From: Pseudomonas yamanorum
GTDB lineage: Bacteria > Pseudomonadota > Gammaproteobacteria > Pseudomonadales > Pseudomonadaceae
Length of the DNA: 64,000 nucleotides
NCBI RefSeq assembly: GCF_900105735.1
Contig: NZ_LT629793.1
Coordinates: forward strand, 6,820,001-6,884,000
Direction: 5' to 3'
Part shown: positions 9,777 to 20,100 of the stretch, piece after piece
Layout: each line of letters opens with the position of its first letter
Numbering within the stretch: the first letter of the stretch is position 1
The notes under the pieces: generated by a model
Told to the model about the DNA's origin: nothing
The model's input: only the letters and a program-made list of their open reading frames with translations
Database searches by the model: none
Position numbers and translations under genes: made by a program

Positions 9777-10826
9777 GTGGTAATTTCTCCGGCATCAGCA
9801 CAGCACATAGCCAAAGGAATTCGTGTGGATAGGGAATGGGTAAGAGATTTCATTGAGAACATTTCGTCGGCCACGATTGGTGATATGGATATCCCGAAGC
9901 TAGTCAACGAGAAAGTCCTGCACACGCCCAATCAGCTTTTCAAAATCAGAAAATGCAGCGAGTACGCATTCAAAAATTTGGCTGAGAAAACGCTCTACTT
10001 GGGCGTCGCCAATGAGTTCAACGATCCATACGACACGGCGTTCTGGATTGATTACCGGAAGCTCGCTGCCTGGGAAAAACTCGATGAACTGGGCTTCAGC
10101 GATGATCAGGTTGTCACTGCTCTGGCCTCCGATGACCCCATTGCAGCGGTAGTAGCACTGGCATCAGCTCAGGAGCCACCCCGCCTGAACGTGGATCAAT
10201 GGCTCCATGAAGTAGGGATTTTGGCGCCGAATCACCAGGCCGGGCAGCTCCCGACCCTCATTGATCAGCTTAAAAGCAGCTACAAAATCTGCAGCCTAAG
10301 TGCGCGTGTGGATTCGGTGCTGATGTGGAGTCACTATGGTCATAACCACACCGGTTTTGCCATGGAGTATGACTTCACAAGCCTTCATCGGAATGAGCTT
10401 CCAACCCTCACACTCTGGCCGGTCGCCTACACAGAAAAGCTGTTCGACATCACTCATATCTTCAAAGCTCACCGTTTGGGCAAGGATTACAACGAGCTTT
10501 TTGGCATTGCTGCATCGTTGTGCAAGGCTGTCGATTGGCAATACGAGCGTGAATGGCGCTGGGTAATTCCAGATGGCGATAGAGAGGTCAAAGGCTTCAA
10601 CCGTCGAGCGCCCCTCAAGGCTGTTCATCTTGGGGCTCAAATCTCGGATGCACATGCGCTTGAGATCTTGAACATCTGCAGCGAAATCGGCATCCCGGTC
10701 TACAAGGTTACGCTCGCGCCCAATGAGTTCCGGATGATCTCGCTGCCCACTAACCTAGATGATTGGTGTTCCACGAATGGTCGGCAGCAGGGCAACATGC
10801 CTCGGGAGTCGATGATGCAGGAGTAG
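9777..10826 (+). CDS. DUF2971 family protein
   Basis: 349 aa from a GTG at 9777. There is no strong ribosome site, so a later start (for example the GTG at V17 or the ATG at M37) cannot be excluded. The protein has the conserved DUF2971 marks in order: LYLGVANEFNDPYDT (about residues 76-90), SLSARVDSVLMWSHYGHNHTG (about 170-190) and YEREWRWV (about 255-262). The family is common in accessory and defence-rich regions of bacterial genomes; its biochemical function is unknown to me. The neighbour upstream is a small membrane protein; downstream is a gene-poor stretch leading to the first attachment-like repeat. Confidence 0.75.
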   Translation: MVISPASAQHIAKGIRVDREWVRDFIENISSATIGDMDIPKLVNEKVLHTPNQLFKIRKCSEYAFKNLAEKTLYLGVANEFNDPYDTAFWIDYRKLAAWEKLDELGFSDDQVVTALASDDPIAAVVALASAQEPPRLNVDQWLHEVGILAPNHQAGQLPTLIDQLKSSYKICSLSARVDSVLMWSHYGHNHTGFAMEYDFTSLHRNELPTLTLWPVAYTEKLFDITHIFKAHRLGKDYNELFGIAASLCKAVDWQYEREWRWVIPDGDREVKGFNRRAPLKAVHLGAQISDAHALEILNICSEIGIPVYKVTLAPNEFRMISLPTNLDDWCSTNGRQQGNMPRESMMQE

Positions 10827-11137
10827 CCATTTCGGAGCGATCTGCCAGCAGAGGGCACTGACACGGCCTAAGTGCATAGTTGGTTACTGGTTTGAAGTGG
10901 CAGGCATGGCGAGAACTTCACGAGCCGCAGCAGTAGGCGACTCGTGAAAGCCGATCGGAATCTACGATTCGAGCCTCAGCGCTTGTCTCATTCGTATGAT
11001 CGCCATATCCGCCTCTCCGTTGGGCAGCGTCTCTGCTCGGTAAAGCACATCAACACGTGAGCCTGAAGTGAGTGTGGGTGTCGAGAGCGACTGATTTAAA
11101 TACATAACATTTATGGTCTCGACGTTCGGATCATAAG
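10827..11137. other. Gene-poor stretch before the first att-like repeat
   Basis: No recognised gene. A minus-strand frame 10962-11168 (68 aa, MSKCFLACLRAYD...) begins inside the att-like repeat and lacks family resemblance; it may be a chimeric frame created by insertion. The stretch is the presumed left flank of the 11.1-35.3 kb island. Confidence 0.4.
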
Positions 11138-11270
11138 CTCTCAGGCAAGCCAAAAAACATTTTGACATTGCTCTAGAACAGTAGTTTCAGATTGAAAAAA
11201 TAGAATTATGCCCCCAGTTATGCCCCCAATTGCACAGGGTGTACGAGCGATCGCGAATGGCGATTTCTGA
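11138..11270 (-). repeat. att-like repeat copy A (LysR-gene 3' end plus G-rich tail)
   Basis: 133 nt colinear without gaps with 35333-35465, about 80 % identical by eye; the first 29 nt differ at one base. Read on the minus strand, the start encodes the degenerate tail MFFGLPES, matching MFFGDPESL at the end of the intact LysR gene at 49.6 kb. Further right are two copies of TGCCCCCA (11209-11229). It marks the left end of the roughly 24-kb island that carries the giant-protein operon. Confidence 0.65.
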
Positions 11271-11748
11271 CATGGATCTGGCTGGCCGTGGCTGGTATTC
11301 AGTGCGCCTCCGTATACTGGATGACCAACCCGAATCTGGCAAATTCTTGGTCGTTAGATGAACCGATATCCTTAATTGGAGTTGTCCGGGCTGTCTTTCA
11401 GCACCTGTCCTGAAATTGGCATCGTGAGATGCTCATGCTCTGCGAGATGTTGCAATGGCGCTGGTCGCCAGGGAGATCGATCCGCGTGTCCACCGGCAGA
11501 TGGAGGGGAATGCTAGGCGCCTGGCCACGGAAAACGCCTAGGAAGCGGTTGTTCAGCATTCAACGTGGTACGCAACGCTGAGCATCGTGCCTCTGATCAT
11601 GGGTCTCAATAGTCCGGTCGGCCCCAGCACCTCTCGCTTCAACGGGGCACGGAGCCCGATGGCAGCGAGGGCGCTCAGGTTGCATATAGATGCGGGCGCC
11701 TTACCTTCGCTGTTCATTGCCAGCTAAGCCTTTGAGCTCGGTCGTCGA
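11271..11748. other. Gene-poor stretch between att copy A and parDE
   Basis: No open frame with recognisable content on either strand. This is where an integrase gene would be expected next to an attachment site, but none is readable. It may be the decayed remainder of the island's left end. Confidence 0.4.
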
Positions 11749-12105
11749 TCAGTCGTTGGGCAGATGCAGTTGCCCTTCCATGGCGTCATGAAGAAGTCGG
11801 ACGATCTCGATCGCGTCGGCGGTTGCTACACGATAAAACACGATATGGCGAGGGCTCTTGACCGCCCCATGGGGCTGTTTGGCCTGCTGTCGTGAGTAGA
11901 TGAGGTGATAGCTGCGAAGGCCCGTTGCCAGCTCATCGCGTTCGTAGCTGCCAATGCGATAAGGCGTGTCGGCGATCGCTTGCAGCGCCGCGAGGATCAG
12001 CGCCTGATACCGCTGGCGTGCTTGATCGCCGAACTGCGCTTGGGAGAGCCTGAGGATGTCGACAATGTCGGCGCGCGCCGCGTTCGAAATCCGATACTGC
12101 GGCAT
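11749..12105 (-). CDS. parE: ParE/RelE-family toxin
   Basis: 118 aa, starting 1 nt after the stop of the upstream antitoxin gene. The sequence shows the ParE pattern: an N-terminal MPQYRISNAARADIVDIL strand-helix, a central YQALILAALQAIADTPYRIGS, an HLIYSR strand and a C-terminal IVFYRV...IEIVRLLHDAM. ParE toxins block DNA gyrase, while related RelE toxins cut mRNA; ParE is favoured by the partner. It lies just inside the left end of the island bounded by att-like copies A and B, where toxin-antitoxin pairs often stabilise mobile DNA. Confidence 0.9.
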   Translation of the reverse strand: MPQYRISNAARADIVDILRLSQAQFGDQARQRYQALILAALQAIADTPYRIGSYERDELATGLRSYHLIYSRQQAKQPHGAVKSPRHIVFYRVATADAIEIVRLLHDAMEGQLHLPND

Positions 12106-12106
12106 G

Positions 12107-12397
12107 TCAGTGTTTCTCGCGCGCGGGGAGGGTGGCCTCCAGGCTCAAGCCCTCGAGGTAGTGCTCCAGATCCCGTTCGTTCAACTGAGTAAAGCGCCCT
12201 TGCTCAAAGTCCATGATGCCGATAGAGGTCGCCAGACGCAGGGCCTCAATTTTGGCGGTGTCTTCGGCGACACGCTGTTCCAATAGCCGCAAACCTTCCC
12301 GCATCACTTCGCTGGCATTCTGATACCGGCCGGACTGCACCAGGTCATGGATAACCTGTTCCTGGTGAGGGGTGAGCACAACGTTTCTCGTTGCCAT
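12107..12397 (-). CDS. parD: ParD-family antitoxin
   Basis: 96 aa, the first gene of a two-gene operon with the toxin. The N-terminal half is a ribbon-helix-helix (residues about 4-40, NVVLTPHQEQVIHDLVQSGRY then ASEVMREGLRLLE), which binds DNA as a dimer. The C-terminal half would wrap the toxin. GGAG six bases before the ATG supports the start. The antitoxin usually represses its own operon; an imperfect palindrome at 12439-12451 upstream is the likely operator. Confidence 0.9.
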   Translation of the reverse strand: MATRNVVLTPHQEQVIHDLVQSGRYQNASEVMREGLRLLEQRVAEDTAKIEALRLATSIGIMDFEQGRFTQLNERDLEHYLEGLSLEATLPAREKH

Positions 12398-12438
12398 AAT
12401 GAGCTCCAGCTTTTCGTAAACAGTTTGTTCCGATCATT

Positions 12439-12451
12439 GGCATATTATGCC
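12439..12451. promoter_or_regulatory. Palindrome in the parDE promoter region
   Basis: GGCATATTATGCC, a 5-bp inverted repeat around ATT, overlaps a -10-like CATAAT on the minus strand about 45 nt before parD. Ribbon-helix-helix antitoxins bind such sites. Low certainty; no second copy was seen. Confidence 0.35.
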
Positions 12452-12669
12452 ATTTTCGCTCAGGAGAATAGCTTGGGGCAGTCCAAAACGAGGGTGCGCC
12501 GGTGCCTGCATTTTCCGATCACTACCCCTAGCAACGAATTCTCAATGCTCAAAACCATATCAAGTTTTGGGCGGAGAGAAATGACCTCTGGTACGACAGC
12601 AGCTTTACGTCCTACGCAGAGCGTGTGCAGGGTGAGCCAGGAGAGGAGCGCTGACGGCTAGCGCTAGGT

Positions 12670-12686
12670 ATGAGCGCCGCGCTCAT
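12670..12686 (-). terminator. Hairpin at the end of the giant-protein operon
   Basis: ATGAGCGC-C-GCGCTCAT forms a perfect 8-bp stem six bases past the stop of the 1,484-aa gene. A second palindrome CTAGCGCTAG follows at 12657-12666. There is no clear U-run, so intrinsic termination is only probable. Confidence 0.35.
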
Positions 12687-12692
12687 CAATAT

Positions 12693-15600
12693 TCAGACAA
12701 TCGGCGAGACGACTCGCTGCAGCTCCAACAGCGGCCGGTCCAGGGACGGGTCGGTGGTGGAGTACAGGACGATACGCAAGCCCCAGAGGCCACCGAGGCT
12801 CACCGGGTCCGCCTGTTCGGCCCAGACTGCGACCGCATCGATAATACTCTGCACGGTAGTCGCCTGATCATAAGTAAAGCGAGGGTGCAGCTTCACCGGA
12901 AGCATCGTCTCTATGGGCGGAGTGGAAGGTACCAGGGTGTAGCCGTAGCGGATGCTCACGGCAATCTGGCGACCGACAAAATCGTTGTCGAACATCTGCT
13001 CGAACAACGGGGTCAACGGGTTGCTGGCGGCGCTCTGGGTCCAGGTGCCGATCGCCAGGCGGCTGTCGACGCTAATCAAGGGCACCAGCGGCTCGGGGAA
13101 GCTCAATTGCGGCGTGCGGTAGACGAACGCTGTGCAGGTCTGCGGCCCTTCGGGGCCGAGAAGTTGCGCGTTGCGGATCACCGACACCGCAGCATTGGCG
13201 TTCTGGTAGCGGGCGATATGCAAGTGTTTGAGGGTGTACTGCACACCCAGGCGCGAGAAGGCCGGTACTTGTTTGCTCGGGTCATCGCCAGGGAAGTGGT
13301 AGACCTGAGTGTCACCCAGCGGCGTATCGGCGCTGAGCGGCACCCTCGTGCCGTCGTCGCGAATCACCTCGATGTCCGGCCAGCCCACGCTGCCATCGGC
13401 GTGTAGACGCTGGAGGGTCAGCGTTAAATAGACATCGACTCCGTCCACCTGCGCGGCGTCGAGGGTTGCCAGATAGTGGTAGAACTCATGCGGCGCGCCG
13501 CTTGATCGCGCCGACGTCAGCCCCGCTGCGCCGGCGTGTTGGGCCGCGCGTCGTGACGGGTCGAACAGGCCTCGATGGGGCGGGCGGACCTGGCCGAGGC
13601 TCGCCACCGTTGTATCGCAACTGCCGACACCCCACCAACCCGACCAGAGCCCAGCGACCCGTTCGGCCAGGCCCGCATAGGTATCGAGCGCTGTGGCAAG
13701 CCGCGTGTTGCTGCCTTTGGCGTTGGGGCCTTGCAGCTCGGCGAGAATCTGCCACAAGCCGTCGCTGACCGCCGCGTATTGGGCGAGCGCGTTGAACAGG
13801 CTGTCGTCCTCGACGGCGAAACGCGCCGAAGCCGCTGTACGATTGAACTCGACTTCCAGCAGGATCTGGTCCTGCGCGGCGCTCTGGTGGGTGTAGGTGA
13901 AGACATAATTCCAGTGCAGCGCCGCATCGACCGAATCTGGGGTGCGCGCCATCTCGGCGGTCTGCGACACCAGTGCCGGCAGTTCCGGGTAGGCGCGCAA
14001 CGGCACCGGGACCAGCGGAGCACCCAGCGCGGCGCTGAAGGCGGCCGGGGGGAACTGGTCGAAGGCGCGGACGAAGCTCAACCAGTTCGACGCTTCATAG
14101 CCTGCCACCACCGGCGCGATGCCGAACTCTATCTCGTTGACCACATACACCGGCGACAGCGCTACGGCACGATGCCGGGCCGGTTGCGCCACGTCCAGGG
14201 CAAAGGAAACCGTACCGTGGGTGGTGGTGCCCAGGGCGGTCTTGGCATTGCCGAGCTGGGCGACTTTCCAGGCATCCGGGTCGTCGCCGGCAGCCAGCCG
14301 CAGGGCCTGTTGACTCTGGTTCAGCGTGCGCAGTCGGCCAGCCCCGGAGAGCCGTGCAGTGCTGGCCGCCGGCGGTGAGGTCACGGTGGCGTTGAACTGA
14401 ATGATCGCCGTGGTGTTGTAGGCGGCAACCAGCTGGCTCAGCAGGCGCTGGTAAAGCACCTCGCGGGCGGCGGCCCAGGTCACAGAGTTGACCCCGTTGG
14501 CGTCGACCTGATCGGCAAGAACCGGCGAAAGACCGTCGGCCACCGCGCAAGCCAGCAGCTTCTTGGCGGCGAGCAGACGACCGAGCGGCCCCGCCGCGAC
14601 CCCGTAGGCCGGCGCCGCGTAAGGCGAGGTGCAGAGCAGGTCGAGCCCGGCAAGCCAGGCGCGCGCCCAGATTTCCAGGTCAATGCCCTGGTAGTCGTTG
14701 AGCTGCGCCGGGCCCCACGTCCCGGTGCTCGGGTCCAGCGTCTTGATTGGCACGCCGCTCGCGGCTTCGAGGGTACTGGACAGTGGCCGCAGGGCGAAAC
14801 TGAGTGGTTGCAGGCCTTCGACCCCCGACACACTGGCGCTGGGGCTGATGGTCACGGCGCTGATGCCGCCCGGGTCGACGAAGGACACCGCCCAGATATC
14901 GGTCGGCGCCGGGTCGCGTTCGGCCGAGAACACCCGGCCAGTCGCCAGTTTGAGGCCAAGAATAACATCTTCCAGGGCCTTGGCGAATAGGTCGAGGGTG
15001 ACGGCACCGTCCTCCTGCCGCTCGGGCGCGCTGTCGCGGGCGGCGGCGATGGGGCTGGCGACCTGTTCCACGGCCGTGGGCACCGTAGCACCGCGAAACG
15101 CTGGGTCGACAAAGGCCGGATCGCGGGCAAGGGTGACCCAACTGCGTAGTGGGAAAATCACCTCGGGAAACTGCCAGCCGGTGCCGCCAAAAGCTGCCGT
15201 GAGCAGGGTGTCGGCAGGTGGCAGCAGCAACAGCGCGTCGCTTGCGAGGAAGGCGACATCGCGATTGGCCTGGACGATGTCGCCGAGGGTCACCGAAATG
15301 CCGGCCAGGGCGAAGCGCCGGATGATTGCGTTGAGGCTGTCGGCAGCAACCGTGGTGACGGTTGGGTGCGTGGCGACCGGCGACGGCCTGAGGGTGATGT
15401 CGGGGGCCATCAGCCCGGCGCTCGCCGCATTGGCGCTCAGTATCAGCGTGGCCTCGAGGCCATAAAGGCTGCTGAGGGTCTTGGGGCTGATGGGGCTCTC
15501 GGTGCTGGTCAGTTTCGCCGGAGGGCAGAGCAATAGCGCGTCGCCGGCGAGGATCGTGGTGTCGTTGGCAATGGCAGTGGCGAAGGCCTCTAGGCTCACC

Positions 15601-17147
15601 GCCGGGTTGGCGCGGGCGATCAGCGCATTGAAGCTGTCGCCGGCCTGAGCCGTCAGGGTCTGGCCGGCGACCGTCAGGGTCTGGCCCGCCGCGACGGTAC
15701 CGGGCAGCGCCTGGTTGGCCACGGTCAGCGCGACTTCGGCGCTGACCGCCGGGTCGCTTGCCGCAGACAGGAACAGGCCGGCGATGTCGCTCATGCTTTG
15801 ACCGGCGCGAACCCGGTAGGGAATGCGCAGGCTCGCCGGGGTAGCCGGGAGCGTGGCGAATCCCGGAATCGGCAGGCCGGCGCTGCCATCGGTGGCGGCG
15901 GGCTTTGGCGCAAGGCCGGCATTGTGCCGCAGCAGGTCGCCCGGCTCGATCGCATAGGCCCGGGCGGTAGCCCCCAGCGGCGCCCTGTCCAGCCCTGTAA
16001 TGGCGCTGGCCTGGAGGAAAATCGGCGTGCCGGCGGCGAACAGATCGACCGTGGCGGCGTTGAGGCTGGCGAGGGTCTCGGTGTCGATGCCACTGTCGTT
16101 GTCTGCCAGAGTCCAGTCTGCGGCAATGATCTGTCGGTCGACCGCCAGCGTGGCGCCGCTGCGGAACATGCCCGGCCTCTCGCTGCTGGCCACTGCCGCC
16201 ATGACGGTGTCGAACGGTACGCCGTTATTGCGAAACGCCAGGGCGATGTCATCGAGGGTGGCATCGGCCCCAGGTTGCTCCAAGGGCACTTCGACCTCGA
16301 TGCCTTGGGCGGTGAAGATGAACCCGGGGGCGAGCAGCGCCGGGCGAGCATGATTGGCGCTGACCAGGCTGGCCGGCGTGATGTTCAGGGCCAGGGCGAG
16401 GGCGGCCAGCGACAGGCCCTCTGTGGGTTGGGCCTTGTCGCTGCTGGTCACCGCCAGTTCGGTGCCGGGGTTGAGCGGCAGGCTGGTGTTATCGGCATCG
16501 GCCAGCACGGTGGCCGGCTCGAGGCCAGCGGGCACCAGCGTAGCGATGCTGCCGGCGGCCACGAAAACGGCGAAGGAGGGTACCTGCAACCCGGTGCTGG
16601 GCACTTGCACCAGGCTGCCCAGTGTTCGCTCGTCGGCCGCGAGGCCAAGCGCCTGCCAGTCCACGCCGTAGTGGTCGAGGACGCTGGCGAGTGTCGCGGT
16701 ACTGGCAGGGTCGGCAAACACCGTGTCGAGCGCCGAAGCGGCAAGGGCATAGGCGTAGCTGGCCGAAACATGCGCGCGTAGGCCATCGATCGAGACGGGC
16801 AGTGGCACGGGCTGGCCGGCGGGGGGCTGGTTCAGCGAGGTGGTGAGCGACGCGGTCATGTCGGGCTGCATGAGCTGATACCAGACCGCCCCGAAACGCC
16901 CGGCGATGTCCGTGGCGGTCGCGCAGGCGCTATTCCCCGCAGCGCTGCCGGTCGGGACCAGCCCACCGGGTTGCAAGGCCACCCGCAGCGCCAGTTGCGC
17001 GCCGCCCTGGCCGCCAGCAGGCGGCTGGATGCTCCAGGCCACGGTGGTCACCGGCCATGCCGTGACGCCGATGACCGGGTCGGTGTAGCCGACTGTCATG
17101 TCGACGCGGCCAGCACTCTCGGATAAACCTGTATCGACAGCACTCAT
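12693..17147 (-). CDS. 1,484-aa protein with LysM-like repeats (last gene of giant-protein operon)
   Basis: 1,484 aa. The ATG overlaps the upstream stop by 1 nt (TAATG) and AAGGAGA lies six bases before it. There is no signal peptide or membrane segment. From about residue 210 to 650 there are repeated LysM-like modules, e.g. YRVRAGQSMSDIAGLF near 444 and AQAGDSFNALIARANPAVSL near 500, each followed by DTTILAGDALLL-type strands. LysM modules bind N-acetylglucosamine polymers, although several copies here look degenerate. The C-terminal 800 residues are beta-rich and unrecognised. The neighbouring 2,527-aa protein has similar LysM-like repeats, so the two may share an origin or assemble together. 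The role is unknown; a structural or surface/filament component is speculation. Confidence 0.8.
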   Translation of the reverse strand: MSAVDTGLSESAGRVDMTVGYTDPVIGVTAWPVTTVAWSIQPPAGGQGGAQLALRVALQPGGLVPTGSAAGNSACATATDIAGRFGAVWYQLMQPDMTASLTTSLNQPPAGQPVPLPVSIDGLRAHVSASYAYALAASALDTVFADPASTATLASVLDHYGVDWQALGLAADERTLGSLVQVPSTGLQVPSFAVFVAAGSIATLVPAGLEPATVLADADNTSLPLNPGTELAVTSSDKAQPTEGLSLAALALALNITPASLVSANHARPALLAPGFIFTAQGIEVEVPLEQPGADATLDDIALAFRNNGVPFDTVMAAVASSERPGMFRSGATLAVDRQIIAADWTLADNDSGIDTETLASLNAATVDLFAAGTPIFLQASAITGLDRAPLGATARAYAIEPGDLLRHNAGLAPKPAATDGSAGLPIPGFATLPATPASLRIPYRVRAGQSMSDIAGLFLSAASDPAVSAEVALTVANQALPGTVAAGQTLTVAGQTLTAQAGDSFNALIARANPAVSLEAFATAIANDTTILAGDALLLCPPAKLTSTESPISPKTLSSLYGLEATLILSANAASAGLMAPDITLRPSPVATHPTVTTVAADSLNAIIRRFALAGISVTLGDIVQANRDVAFLASDALLLLPPADTLLTAAFGGTGWQFPEVIFPLRSWVTLARDPAFVDPAFRGATVPTAVEQVASPIAAARDSAPERQEDGAVTLDLFAKALEDVILGLKLATGRVFSAERDPAPTDIWAVSFVDPGGISAVTISPSASVSGVEGLQPLSFALRPLSSTLEAASGVPIKTLDPSTGTWGPAQLNDYQGIDLEIWARAWLAGLDLLCTSPYAAPAYGVAAGPLGRLLAAKKLLACAVADGLSPVLADQVDANGVNSVTWAAAREVLYQRLLSQLVAAYNTTAIIQFNATVTSPPAASTARLSGAGRLRTLNQSQQALRLAAGDDPDAWKVAQLGNAKTALGTTTHGTVSFALDVAQPARHRAVALSPVYVVNEIEFGIAPVVAGYEASNWLSFVRAFDQFPPAAFSAALGAPLVPVPLRAYPELPALVSQTAEMARTPDSVDAALHWNYVFTYTHQSAAQDQILLEVEFNRTAASARFAVEDDSLFNALAQYAAVSDGLWQILAELQGPNAKGSNTRLATALDTYAGLAERVAGLWSGWWGVGSCDTTVASLGQVRPPHRGLFDPSRRAAQHAGAAGLTSARSSGAPHEFYHYLATLDAAQVDGVDVYLTLTLQRLHADGSVGWPDIEVIRDDGTRVPLSADTPLGDTQVYHFPGDDPSKQVPAFSRLGVQYTLKHLHIARYQNANAAVSVIRNAQLLGPEGPQTCTAFVYRTPQLSFPEPLVPLISVDSRLAIGTWTQSAASNPLTPLFEQMFDNDFVGRQIAVSIRYGYTLVPSTPPIETMLPVKLHPRFTYDQATTVQSIIDAVAVWAEQADPVSLGGLWGLRIVLYSTTDPSLDRPLLELQRVVSPIV

Positions 17148-20100
17148 TACGCATCTCCTTCGAGAGAGTTGCCGCTCGGGCCGGGGGCAGTGCTGTTGCC
17201 GAAAATATCATGGAAGCAAAGTGCCACGCTTGCGCTGGACAGCATACTGCCATCGCCGCTGGAAATACCTGCATACGGGTCTTGCGCTGCCGGTGGCAAA
17301 CCGGGCACAGCCGGTACTCTGGCGGTCTTGGCGAAGCGGTGAATCGGGATGACCTGCGTGATGGTCTGCTGGTCGTCGTCGCTGGCGGCGAGCCGTGGCG
17401 TTGCCATGCGCAAGGCCTGGATCGCACCGCCGTCGAGTAATTGCGGGCTGACCGGCCGCCCGTCATGGCTCGCTTCGAACACCGCGTTCTCGAGCAATTG
17501 ATAGCCCGCCAGGTTGTACAGTCGGCGGGCGTTGAGCGCGGGGGTGTCACCGAGGTCCGGCGGGTTGCTGATGCCGAAGGTGAAGCCGACGTTGCCTTGG
17601 GCCACCGTGGCCTGGCGCACCTGGTCACGGTCATCGGGGGCGGCGACGAAGAGCACGTTCGACGAGGTGTCGACCGGGTCGCCGAGCAGGGCGGTGTTGT
17701 TGAAACTGTAGAGGCGCCGCTGCGGCGTGGCCTGCGACTGGCTGTCCAGCACGACCACGAGGCTGATCAGCGCATTGCCATCCGGCCCCCAGATCTCGTC
17801 GCCCAAGCCATTGCCGGCAGCATCGGTGAGGTCGAGCCAGTAACCGCCACCGCCGACCACGCTGGCCTCCCAGAGTAGCGTCAGAAAACCCAGCGCATTG
17901 GACATCGGCGCATAGTAAGGGCCACTGGGCGGCGCATCGCCTGCGGCCAGCGCGGGCGGTCGTCGGCTGCTGAGGTTGCCTGAGCGCGTTTCAGTGGAAA
18001 GGTTGGTTCGTACCAGGTAGCTGGCGTCCGGGTTGCCTTGAGTGCTGGCCAGACCTGCCGCCAGGCCTGCTGACGGCGACAACTGGAAGCCGAAGAACAG
18101 CTCGGCGTTGTCGGTGGCGAGGTTGTCCTCCAGGTATTGCCAGAGTTCCAGCAGCAACTGCCGGCCCGCCGTGTCGGCACCGACGACTTCGGCGGTGTGC
18201 GGCCGACCTGGAACGCGGTTGATGCGGATATCGAGCAGTGTCGCCCAGACAAAGTGCTCGATGGGTACTGGCGGCGCATTGGGGCCGAGCTGCGGGTCGG
18301 CGCGGTACAGTTGCCAGGGTTTGTCGTCGGCCGCCGCGGCGAGGGCGTTGAGGCTGGCGCTGAAAGGCCAGAAAGACGGCATGCCGATCGCCGCGCCAGC
18401 GCCGAGACAGGGCAGCTCAGGCCTGCTCGGGACTTGCCAGATCACCCGTTGCGCCAGACCGTGGCGTACAGGAACGTCTTGCCAAAGCTGCAAGGCTTGC
18501 GGCGCCTGGGTCAACACCGGGGCGAGCACGGTGGCGGGGTAGCCGGTATTCAGCATTTTTTCGGTGATGGCCAGGGTCAGCGTGGCACTGTCGCCGACTT
18601 CCAGAATCATCCCCGGACGCAGTCGATTGGCCGCAGCTGCCGGGTTGCGTTGGAGGAAGTCCGGGGCGCGGGCGCTGAACAGGGCGACATCGACATTCGC
18701 TGGCGCGGTTTCGGTCTGCACCAGGTTGATCCATTTCAGCGACTGCGTCGGCGCGATGGTCAGGGTCATACGCACGCTTTCGGGAGGCAGGGTAGCGTCC
18801 GGGGCGGGGCTGCTGACTTGCTGGCCGACTAGGTCGTAGATGCCGGCCAGTTGGCTATCGTCGCTCGAGCCCGGCACGGGCAGGCGCTGGCCATGCAGCA
18901 TGAAGCGCGCAACCTGTCCGGCCACGTCGCGTACCGGGGCATCGCCGGTGAGTTTCGGCATCAGCGTTGCCAGTTTTACTGCCGCGAGGGTCGGAACGAT
19001 CAACGGGTGTTTCGCGTCCGGGAGGATCAGCCCGGGAACATCCGCGCCGAGCCGCCCGACGGTTTCGATCGTGAGGTCGTAGGTGCTGGCGAAATCTCGT
19101 AGGGTCTGGGCCGCGGCGGTGGTCAGGGTGCAGTCGCTGACCACCACGCGGCCCAGCGGGGCGAGGATATCTGCACTGGCAACCAGGGTAGTGAAAGCCC
19201 CACTCGGCGTGGCGAGCTCGGCGGTTGGGTCAGTGACCAGCAACAGCCGGGCGGCCAGCGCGCGCAGGGTTTCATCGGGCAGCAGTGCGCTGCTCGTGGC
19301 CGGAATCAGCAGCGCACCGCCGCTGTAACCAGGGTTGAGGCGCTGTACCGACGTCAGCCAGGTGGCGAAGTCCGCCACCACGGTGGGGTTCTGCCACAGC
19401 GCGGTGGCGGCTGCGAGCAGCGCCAGGCTGTCGCCGCTCAGCCGGGTCCAGGTCACCGGGTTGGTCAGGCTGTCATAGGCCGATGGCAGTTGCACGGTGG
19501 CGGGCAAAGAACCGTCGGCACCGACACCCTGATCGTTGAGTTGGCTGATCGCTTCGGCATACCAATCGGCTTCCGGCACCAGGGCGACAGCGGCCGTGCC
19601 GGCGTTGAAGCGGATGTAGAACAGCGCAGCCGCCTGGGTCAGGGTCAGTGCGCTGGGGTTGGCGTAGCTCGCCTGGGGCAGGCTCAGTGGCGCTGCGGCA
19701 CGGGTGATTTGCGGCACATCGAGGGCCGCAACGCTGTCGAGCCAGGTATCGACTACCGCGCCAACCCGGCTGCACAGCGCCGCCGGGGTTTCGCCAGTGA
19801 GGATCTGGGTTTCGAGGGCGTCAGCGTGCAGGGTCTTGCCCGCCGCCAGCACGCGCTCGGGGTTGGCGGCGGTAATGCTCTCGGGGGTCACGCCCAACTG
19901 CAACGGGATCAGCGTGCCGGGCGCAGCGCCGGCCAAGGTCACTTCCAGCCCAGGGTTGAGCGCCAGCAACTCGGCGGCGCCATAGCCATAGGTTTCGGCG
20001 ACCTGATCGAGGGTGTCGCCCAAGTGCATGACGTAATCGACGCTGATGATCGGGAAGTCGGTGATGTTGGCAATGCCAGCGAGGGTCGAGTCTTCGTCGA

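Noticed and set aside
11271..11748. Integrase gene next to att-like copy A
   Set aside because: No open frame with recombinase motifs (R..H-x-x-R..Y) could be read.
14698..15465. Plus-strand frame of 255 codons opposite the 1,484-aa gene
   Set aside because: Ser/Arg/Ala-rich shadow with no ribosome site or family.
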